Positions 58,301-64,000 of a DNA stretch of 64,000 bases are shown here, piece by piece. Each line of letters opens with the position of its first letter. Position 1 is the stretch's first letter. The position numbers and the translations under genes are program-made. Under the pieces are notes generated by a model. The model ran no database searches. It worked only from the letters and a program-made list of their open reading frames with translations, and was not told the origin of the DNA. This stretch comes from Wuchereria bancrofti (lineage: Eukaryota; Nematoda; Chromadorea; Rhabditida; Onchocercidae), in the NCBI GenBank assembly GCA_005281725.1, contig SSBO01000009.1:3298163-3362162 (forward strand), read 5' to 3'.

Positions 58301-59888
58301 TCCAAACAAAAAAAAAAAAAAAATGTAAATTCGTAAAAAAAAAATAGAGCAAGAAATGTTACAGGTGCCGCAAAAGTGTGCAAGAGAAGAAATCAAATAG
58401 CTAAAATATCAAACACAATAATTAACGTATTAACAATTCGCCAAATGAATAAACACTTTCAACTAAGTTCAAACTGTTTGTTCACTTAATCAAAGTTGAC
58501 CTCTTGTTCTTTTTTTTGTTATTGTCTTCTACCGAAAAAGGTGCATACCTTTGTGAGATCCATATCAGAGAGAGTACTGGGCTGCGATTCCCTAGATAAC
58601 TGGTAACTTCCGAGAACATGCTCGTCATTTGAATTTTGACTGGTAGCACTTGATTGCTGGGACGATGTACTTGGAATAGAGTCATCTACTGCAGACACAT
58701 TTCTGTACCTTGATCTGTAATCAACTGAATCATATTTATCAAAAACATGCCAAACTACAAGACTGGGAAGCAAAAAGGGAAGTTAGAGAAGCTTTAAAAA
58801 ACAAGACGTAACTTAAGACAAGCTTATTCAAGTTCTTTATGAATGGCGGCATATTTTATGATGCATTTCAGTTCTGAGAAGTCTAAAACAGTGGATGTCT
58901 TCTGGACCAAAAAAATTTACTAAAACTTTCACCAACAGTTTTTAATGAAGAAAAAAGGGAGTTATATGGATTACAGAAAAATAATCGACTCTCATACCCT
59001 AAAGAAAGGCCTTATCTAGAGGAAGGAAGTGCGGCAGTGCATCCTTATAAATATATCAGTTAAATTCTGCGGTGACTATTAACTATTTATTATTAGTCAA
59101 TTGAAAATCATTTTGAGAAAAAAAGAAAGAAAAAGTCGAATGTAAATAATAATGATTGCTAATTAGCCTTTAAAATAATGATACTTATTTACTGATGACA
59201 ACTTATTTACAGTACTTACCAATCAAACAAGCCAATTAAATTCCAAAAATCCACAAAAATGTGAGAAAGAAACTTGCAACGATTTCATTTACGGTGGGAA
59301 GATTATTTGTAAGCAAATTTTTCTTCATTCCTAACCTCAACTTCTCTATCCACTAGGAAGACTGTTACTTAAAAAATATGGAAATCATATAAAAATTTTC
59401 AAAGAGAAAAATTTTACCATCATATAATATTCCATCGTTATATAAAATTTTATAAAATACATAATGAAATAGAAAATTTTTGAGGACTATCATATCGGTT
59501 TAAATGCAAACTTATATCGAATTAAAGCTCTCGTACTACCCTTCTATAAAATACTTTCCCATAATGTAATAAGACCCTCTTACTAATAGAAGTAATTGTC
59601 AAATTAACTCTTATTTACTAGATAGATTAAAAAAATGAAGATTTTTGACTTAGTCAGTGTTATCAAGTGTAACTGTTACCTCCCACGTTGAACAGATGCT
59701 AAATGTCGAGTATGATCGATATTCACAGGTGATGCATTTCGTTTCTTCAAACTGTTGTAGAGATTAAGAAAATCTGCATATTTCCTAGTATCAATGCCAT
59801 CCAAACAAGTCATATCTGTTGATCTTTGTTTGACAATATCACCGTTATCGTCGCTGCTACTTCTCACATCCTCAATTCGATTATGCAT
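24129..59888 (-). CDS. Very large coiled-coil protein, rootletin-like candidate (37 exons)
   Basis: Exons (5' to 3'): 59888-59680, 58714-58549, 57904-57752, 56587-56516, 55114-54951, 54799-54721, 54531-54463, 54105-54000, 53771-53710, 53608-53411, 50451-50347, 50105-50001, 49644-49564, 38979-38909, 38462-38327, 37966-37850, 37602-37390, 37308-37162, 36850-36767, 36599-36513, 36274-36159, 35420-35306, 34977-34828, 34650-34546, 34391-34237, 34111-33923, 33685-33517, 33197-33105, 32700-32551, 32184-31037, 30194-30020, 29699-29543, 29312-29203, 28834-28521, 28205-28095, 27935-27810, 24213-24129. All phases agree and the sum is 5,892 nt, or 1,963 aa. Residues 1 to about 280 are polar, Ser/Thr-rich and probably disordered. 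From about 280 to 1,890 the protein is nearly continuous heptad-type coiled coil rich in E, K, Q and L. The tail has a basic TPPPRKR segment (about residue 1,903) and a Q8 run before the stop. No motor, kinase, GRIP or membrane segment is visible. Size and layout suit a ciliary-rootlet or centrosomal protein such as rootletin (CHE-10/CROCC), but other long coiled-coil families fit too. A possible spliced-leader acceptor lies at 59,925. If the intron after 28,095 is retained, a TAG at 28,064 gives a shorter tail. Confidence 0.85.
24569..24584 (+). promoter_or_regulatory. Direct repeat of AGGTCA spaced by four (DR4)
   Basis: AGGTCA-GATA-AGGTCA: two perfect nuclear-receptor half sites in direct repeat with a 4-base spacer that is itself a GATA core. 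It lies in intron 1 of the small plus-strand candidate gene and the last intron of the coiled-coil gene. Binding is inferred from the motif only. Confidence 0.35.
40252..40281 (-). other. Possible alternative first exon of the coiled-coil gene
   Basis: Reading on the minus strand, an acceptor (CTCAACAG) is followed by 12 bases, then an ATG and ten codons reading MNATNVELLQ, then donor CAG|GTAATA in phase 0. It would join in frame to the exon at 38,979 (KALKERTSEC). It does not fit as an internal exon, because its 5' end is out of phase with the exon ending at 49,564. An internal promoter with spliced-leader addition is the simplest reading. This isoform would lack the first 523 residues and keep most of the coil. 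Confidence 0.4.
40505..40603. repeat. 99-bp direct repeat, copy 1
   Basis: This segment (starting ATCCTAAATGTCCCAATAG) recurs 614 bp downstream at 41,119-41,217 with only two mismatches in 99 positions and no gap. The sharp edges and high identity point to a recent segmental duplication, or two copies of a short interspersed element. It has no coding potential. Confidence 0.9.
41119..41217. repeat. 99-bp direct repeat, copy 2
   Basis: Second copy of the unit at 40,505-40,603, differing by T/C at two positions (AAATTATT/AAACTATT and GATAG/GACAG). See copy 1. Confidence 0.9.
42020..42060. repeat. Inverted repeat with ACGG/CCGT stem
   Basis: CTTACGGATCTTT pairs with AAAGACCCGTAAG across a 12-base loop, giving a 13-position stem with one mismatch (A opposite C). 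CGTAAGAT recurs just downstream and CTTACGATATC near 42,195. Copies of GTTAGC/GCTAAC flank it. It may be a hairpin RNA or a decayed miniature inverted-repeat element. Confidence 0.55.
42285..42375 (-). pseudogene. Possible coding remnant of unknown origin
   Basis: On the minus strand one frame reads FVPTALNPNCGTD followed by PSRIKLFGLPESSV and a stop. The composition (P, N, G, C, D) is unlike background open frames here. Just upstream in another frame, across a run of ten A, lies STAEFSNVVRVSDEIS. Two frames separated by a homopolymer suggest a broken gene, for example an old transposon or a bacterial (Wolbachia-type) insertion. I cannot assign a family. Confidence 0.2.
43837..43946. repeat. 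21-bp minisatellite, about five copies
   Basis: Five head-to-tail copies of a 21-base unit close to ACTGCAGTAATCATGGTAATG (one copy is 20 bases). The unit carries a PstI-like CTGCAG and a TAATCAT core. It is non-coding, inside intron 13 of the coiled-coil gene. It is not a CRISPR array, because there are no spacers. Confidence 0.85.
45952..48985 (+). pseudogene. Diverged, probably decaying two-domain globin-like gene
   Basis: It is nested in and antisense to the coiled-coil gene. Candidate exons: 45952-46071, 46558-46735, 47142-47218, 47408-47578, 47771-47863, 48071-48206, 48647-48735, 48832-48985. Domain 1: a helix-A-like piece (DLQQARCHWIQLAKL), then an E-F stretch with FQTALKMIMEFVDEP and FIRNIGARHFFYNV, where RH matches the proximal F8 His of globins, then TALCEVATDDMNEKQMQCW. 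Domain 2: MSKKEMEILKTTWRQI with the helix-A Trp, EKIPKTKKYI, EIAHQSIDAVDKIID, then LNDRLDSYCYLCC where F8 His is expected but absent. The exons at 47,408-48,735 join perfectly in phase. Defects: no B-D segment found between 46,072 and 46,557, an in-frame TAG at 46,733, a one-base phase break between 47,218 and 47,408, and another before 48,832. It could be a real gene with exons I missed, or a pseudogene. The globin assignment rests on motif layout alone. Confidence 0.5.
50106..50346 (-). other. GC-AG intron in the coiled-coil gene
   Basis: The exon ending CAG at 50,347 is followed by GCAAGA rather than GT. The 3' end is a normal TTTAG at 50,106. Both flanking exons are 35 whole codons and the frame stays open only if this splice is used. 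CAG|GCAAG is the classic context of the rare GC-AG introns. Such weak donors are sometimes used for alternative splicing. Confidence 0.75.
56253..56389. repeat. Short direct repeat in intron 4 of the coiled-coil gene
   Basis: ACTGCCAAAAAA followed by G-TAGAGTTATG occurs at 56,253-56,276 and again at 56,365-56,389. The 24-25-bp copies are nearly identical and 112 bp apart. Small local duplication in non-coding DNA. Confidence 0.6.
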
Positions 59889-59924
59889 GACAACACATTC
59901 TGCTCTATTCTTTCATTCCAGTAA

Positions 59925-60594
59925 CTGCAATTAACAATTCGATAATTTAATATTTAGGATAGTTTGATTCAATTCGAAATTCAAAAAATATATAAAGAGG
60001 AAAATGACTGAAGTATAACATCCAAATTGCGATCTATCATCCGAAATTACTCATCCGGCATTACACGATTAATGATATAATAGTACTCTGAAGGACTTTT
60101 CATTTCTGATATACAGTAAACCTGCCGGTGCGTAATTCAGTTTTAATAGAAGAAAAATTTCACTTCAACTTAAATACACAACGTTTGTTTTAATTAAGAC
60201 AAACAACTCAATTCTATAAAGTTATCCAGTGAGACTTCGGAAAATATTAATCCAAAAAAAAGACACACAATCGCAACAGATAAACACGTGTTACTCGCCC
60301 TTCCTCCTAACACCTTTAACCTTCCCGTTACCGTTGAAATGGCGTGAGATCACAGTTTTCATGGCGGGCGAACCTGAGCAGAGACTCGCTGCAGCACATT
60401 GTTACCTTCCGTGCGGGGTTTGGTGACTGCGTGTTTATATTTGTCCTTTCTTGGGTAATCATTTAATTCCGCGTAATTTCTTTCATAAGTCACTTATCTT
60501 TGTTGTTTAATGTATATGCACTTAGGCGATTTAAAGTTCTCAGTTGGGATATCGCGGGAGTTCTACGATTACTCCGTAAAGTGGCTAACGTTTA
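59925..60594. promoter_or_regulatory. Divergent promoter between the coiled-coil gene and RRP15
   Basis: About 670 bp separate a splice acceptor just 5' of the coiled-coil start (TAATTGCAG, minus strand, 59,925) from the RRP15 ATG at 60,595. The stretch at about 60,285-60,560 is clearly GC-richer and contains CpG-containing words (GGCGGGCGA, CGTGCGGGG, ATCGCGGGAG), unlike the AT-rich surroundings. A perfect 10-bp palindrome AACACGTGTT with an E-box lies at 60,283-60,292. The layout suggests a shared bidirectional promoter; which sites serve which gene is unknown. The short open frame starting near 60,361 is probably not coding. Confidence 0.5.
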
Positions 60595-61935
60595 ATGGAT
60601 CAATTAGAAGTGAAAGAAGTATGCTCCACTTCCGGCGAAAGTTTTTCTTCCTCATGTGAAGATAATGATGATGATGATGATGGTTTGATTAATTGTGCAT
60701 GCATTACTTATTTCATAGTTGTTCCCCAAATTTCGATTTCTGATTTTTTTTTTCAGTTTTATTAGTACTGACATTTTTTTCGGTACCGATTTCCCATATT
60801 TCAGAATCTTCCATAACACAGAAAGAAGTGAACGACCAGAACACGGTTGTCTTTGACGATAAAAAGCAGCAAAAAGTATGTTACTTCATCAGATTTAAGA
60901 ATTTAAAACAATATTAAAAAATTATGTGGCAAGAGGATATTTGTAGCAAAGATAATTTTATTGAGTGCTCCTTCTTATTCTCCCTTATTTAGTGTGCTTG
61001 TAAAAGCTAAGGAATAAATTGTTGGTTTTAAATTTATTAATTTACAGAAAAAGTTGAAACGTACGAAACGTGAATTGCGAGCAGAACATGCAGCGAAGCA
61101 TAAACGGGATCGAATGGGTATGGTATTGCCAGATCCGGTACAAGATCGGGAACGGGAACGCAATTTTGTCCATCTTGCAACAAAGTTCATTTTTCTTCCA
61201 AGTCATTTTTATTAATACGCTTGATTTTTCATTGTTGTTTCTAACTTATTGCATTTAATACATTCATTCCTACGACATTTTCATTATTAGGTATTATGTT
61301 TATTGATTTAGTGGAAACATTCTCATGTAACTAACAAAAGCACTTCCAAGCCAAAAACTGTAAACAATATATTTTCCTTTATCGTCTTTAAATCTATTGT
61401 ATTTAGTATAATATGCGTCTGTTTTAATGTCGGAGATGTATTACCAGGATATAATCGCATTTAGGGTTCTTTTATTGATAGTGCAGTCATCTATTCATCA
61501 TGCTTGTTGTTATTAGAAACAGATGTAATGATTTTGAAAAAATTACTTATAGAGGTATTGTACAACTATTTAATGCGGTGGCCGAACGACAGAAAGAGCT
61601 GAACAGTGCATCAGCAGCAAATAAAAAAAGCAAGAAACGTCGATTGCATGGTACTTCTGCAGAAAGCTTCAACAGGAAATTAACGGAATCAAAGTCAGTT
61701 AAGGTACCCACTTCAAATATTTTTTTGCAGTTGCTGTAATTCCATTGATAAAGGTTGAGAACGTGAAGTTTCGCCATGTTTTGCTTGGATTTTTACGTAA
61801 TATGAAATTTAGGATGAGGCAAATGATACAAAAGAAGATTGGCTATCTGATGATCAGACGGCAATTAAATGTGAAACAGAGGACGACTTAGATAATTCCG
61901 GATTAAAGACAGAACCAGAGAGTGATTCGGAATGA
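60595..61935 (+). CDS. RRP15: RRP15-like ribosome biogenesis protein
   Basis: Nucleolar factor for maturation of pre-60S ribosomal particles. Exons 60595-60682, 60805-60875, 61048-61184, 61553-61703 and 61813-61935 join in phase to 190 codons (189 aa plus TGA). The N terminus is acidic (CEDNDDDDDE). A basic stretch, KKLKRTKRELRAEHAAKHKR, follows. Then comes the family signature MGMVLPDPVQDRERERNF, continuing VHLATKGIVQLFNAVAERQ (about residues 78-113), which matches the conserved D-RE-ERN..IA.RG(V/I)VQLFNAV core of Rrp15. A Lys/Arg-rich segment (KKSKKRRL) and an acidic tail ending EPESDSE complete it. It is shorter than human RRP15 (about 280 aa), mainly in the tails. It is divergent to the coiled-coil gene; an AATAAA lies near 62,049. 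Splice sites are canonical. Assignment is confident. Confidence 0.9.
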
Positions 61936-62342
61936 AGTCTTAATGTTGCGCGTTTGTTTCATCTGAGAAGGTGTTAGTAAACTAAAATTCTGTTTCCTTG
62001 TATTAGGTTTGCTCAAATTTACTTCCTGAATCTATATAAACTAAGAGGAAATAAATGGAATTTAGACATAAAGAAAACGATTGCATTTTAGCAACGTTTT
62101 CTCGGTTTTCCCAGGTTTTTAAAGTTTTATTGTTATCAGTTCAGTGCAGATATATAAAAAGTTATGTCTTTGTTTCTTTTACAGTTGCATACTTCAGAAT
62201 AGGAGACAATCAATTTTTTAATTATTTCATGTTCTCACCTCTATATGCTACAAAAAGTAGAAATTTTTGATTTCTTCTTGATAGTAATATAGGGATAGTA
62301 CTAGTGAGGATATCCAATTTTCTCGAACATTTCGTGTTAAAT

Positions 62343-62392
<50 letters not shown>

Positions 62393-63580
62393 GTGGACTC
62401 ATTCTATTTTGTGCCAAGGCTCCGTCCTATTTTTGATTCCCATTTTCGGGGATCAAAATATTCAGTTAGATTGGGAAAAATATCTATAATCAGTTAGATT
62501 GGGTTCAATTCTTTTACAACTCCGCTATGTGAAGAAATTATGCTTAATTGTCCACAAATTCTTTTGTTCGGAAAACTTGTTGTTCTACAAGAAATACCAT
62601 GCAAATAATGTAAACAAAATTCATTGAACAAAAACTGAAGGATTATTTATTTGTTAAGGAGTTGTTTGGCTAGATTAAAAGAATTGTACAACATGTTTAA
62701 TGAGGATTATAAAATTGGCAGTATAGTATATATTTCAAATGACTTTGAAAAATAACAATGAAATTGGCATTGCAAAAGACAGAAAAAGGAAGGGCAGTAA
62801 AATATTAAATGCGAATGAATAGATCGTTGATTGATTAAAGGCCGCAGTTTTGGACCTTTTCAGTGAAATGTTGTAATGTATAAGGCAGAGAGTGAAATCA
62901 GTTGCTATTTCACTGTTATTCCCTTTTGATGGATGGAAATTTAATTCTCAAGCACAAATTTGTTACTTTTCCACTATTTAGTTCTGACGCCATATTTGAG
63001 GAGTGGTCAGTTATTTAGGTTTTTTTTTGACTTTTTCTTTCATTTCGTTCCTGATTTTCAGTCGTACTTTCTATTTCACTTTTAGAGAATGTCTCTCATT
63101 GGCAGTTATTATAAGTAAATGAAGACAGTGGTTTAGTACACAACAAAACAGCAAAATTGAAAAAAATAGTAAAATTGATTTTTCATAGTAAAGAAAAGTG
63201 AAATTGAAGTTTCGAAAAAGGAAAAAAAAGATTATCTAATGGTATTACAAATATTATTGACGAGAGTTTTTGTAACTAACAATTAGCTTGACATAAGCAA
63301 GAGTGAAATATGCTTCGAGAAATATATTTCATTCTTGTTTATATCTGTCATATTAAAGAAACAAAAGTAGGAATTAAACATAAAGTCCCAGAGTGTGTTT
63401 CAGTGCTAACAACAAATGTGATCTAAGATTAATAGAGAAATTGAAAATTATTTGAAATCTTTTTGACATATCTGATTTGCTTATTTACTAATATTCAATA
63501 TCTTAAGTTTTTCACTGAATTTTCTTTAAATAAAAAAGCTTAAAACACAATGGCTTTCACATAATGAGCATTAATTTTAG
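61936..63580. other. Intergenic region between convergent RRP15 and HtrL-like genes
   Basis: The region holds the RRP15 3' untranslated region with an AATAAA near 62,049, the T46 run at 62,346, and the 3' flank of the minus-strand gene ending at 63,581. Open frames at 62.0-62.5 kb are low-complexity or created by the poly-T. Nothing else is visible. Confidence 0.6.
62346..62391. repeat. Homopolymer run of 46 T
   Basis: An uninterrupted run of 46 T, about 410 bp after the RRP15 stop and followed by GGTGGACTC. On the minus strand it is A46. It could be the tail of a retroposed copy or an expanded homopolymer, and its exact length is likely to be unreliable in an assembly. Confidence 0.9.
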
Positions 63581-64000
63581 TTATGGAAATAAATAGAATG
63601 CATCGAACCAATCTCCATGTACCACATTGAACAGTGATGGATGTTGCTGAATAAGCAGTACGAGAGTTGTCTGAAATGACATTTTGTGACATCGATCGAA
63701 CAAAAGTTTAACATTTGCTTAGATGTTCATTACGATTAAAAATGCTTACATTGTTAAAATATTAAGCGTACGTAAAGTTCAGAAATCTTCACAATTAAAA
63801 AATGTCCAAATAACAAATTTAACGTAATTTGACGTATAAATACATCATTTTTTATAATAACTTGAAGTGGTCAAAATAAACAGAGTTACCTGATCATCGT
63901 CAACGTATTTCCGGTTAATTAGGTCGACAACCACTTGATGATATAGTTGATGAAAACGATTCAACGAATAGATATCACCACCAAGGAAGCCTCCACTTAC
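63581..64000 (-). CDS. HtrL/YibB-like protein, C-terminal part (cut by window edge)
   Basis: Two exons are visible on the minus strand: 64000-63890 (open into the window edge) and 63670-63581, ending in TAA. Both are in phase 0, with donor CAG|GTAACT and acceptor TCATTTCAG. The last 66 residues read SGGFLGGDIYSLNRFHQLYH, then VVVDLINRKYVDDDQ, then TTLVLLIQQHPSLFNV and HGDWFDAFYLFP. The GGF.GG segment, the Y/H-rich helix and the acidic DDDQ match my recollection of the HtrL (YibB) family, found in bacteria and expanded in nematodes. The family resembles glycosyltransferases in layout, but its reaction is not established. The upstream part lies outside the window, so signal peptide and full domain cannot be judged. 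Confidence 0.6.

Noticed and set aside
60361..60426. Short frame starting MAGEPEQRLAAAHCY
   Set aside because: Lies in the GC-rich divergent promoter, has no splice partner, and RRP15 has a clear start at 60,595.

Overview
This window looks like nuclear DNA of a nematode, most likely a filarial or other spirurid (clade III) worm. It is strongly AT-rich and every protein gene is split into short exons. Introns end in the nematode-type acceptor TTTTCAG or TTTNAG. The best protein match is a FoxA factor of the PHA-4 type. I found no rRNA, tRNA or CRISPR array. All exon models are hand assembled from reading frame, splice sites and intron phase; nothing was checked against transcripts or databases.

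Layout: (1) 1-12,558, long AT-rich region without a confident gene, with simple repeats, a hairpin, a GATA-site cluster and one weak exon candidate. (2) 12,591-17,831 (+), a FoxA/PHA-4 forkhead gene with 10 in-phase exons, about 488 aa. (3) 17,832-24,128, intergenic space with a four-run G-quadruplex motif and a GC-richer block near 23.1-23.46 kb. (4) 24,129-59,888 (-), a 36-kb gene of 37 exons that join in phase into about 1,963 aa, mostly coiled coil; rootletin-like is my best guess, not an identification. It has one GC-AG intron and a possible internal alternative first exon. (5) Nested on the opposite strand are a candidate 93-aa four-exon gene (23,344-25,340) overlapping its 3' end, and a diverged, probably decaying two-domain globin-like gene (45,952-48,985) inside its 10.6-kb intron 13. 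The same intron holds a 99-bp near-identical duplication, a 21-bp minisatellite and a hairpin. (6) 59,925-60,594, a short divergent promoter with an E-box palindrome. (7) 60,595-61,935 (+), an RRP15 ribosome-biogenesis gene of 5 exons, 189 aa. (8) 61,936-63,580, intergenic, with a run of 46 T. (9) 63,581-64,000 (-), the last two exons of an HtrL/YibB-like gene cut by the window edge.

The genes do not form an operon or a shared pathway. They are a transcription factor, a cytoskeletal or ciliary/centrosomal coiled-coil protein, a nucleolar 60S assembly factor and a family of uncertain function. The most unusual material is in the introns and antisense strand of the coiled-coil gene.
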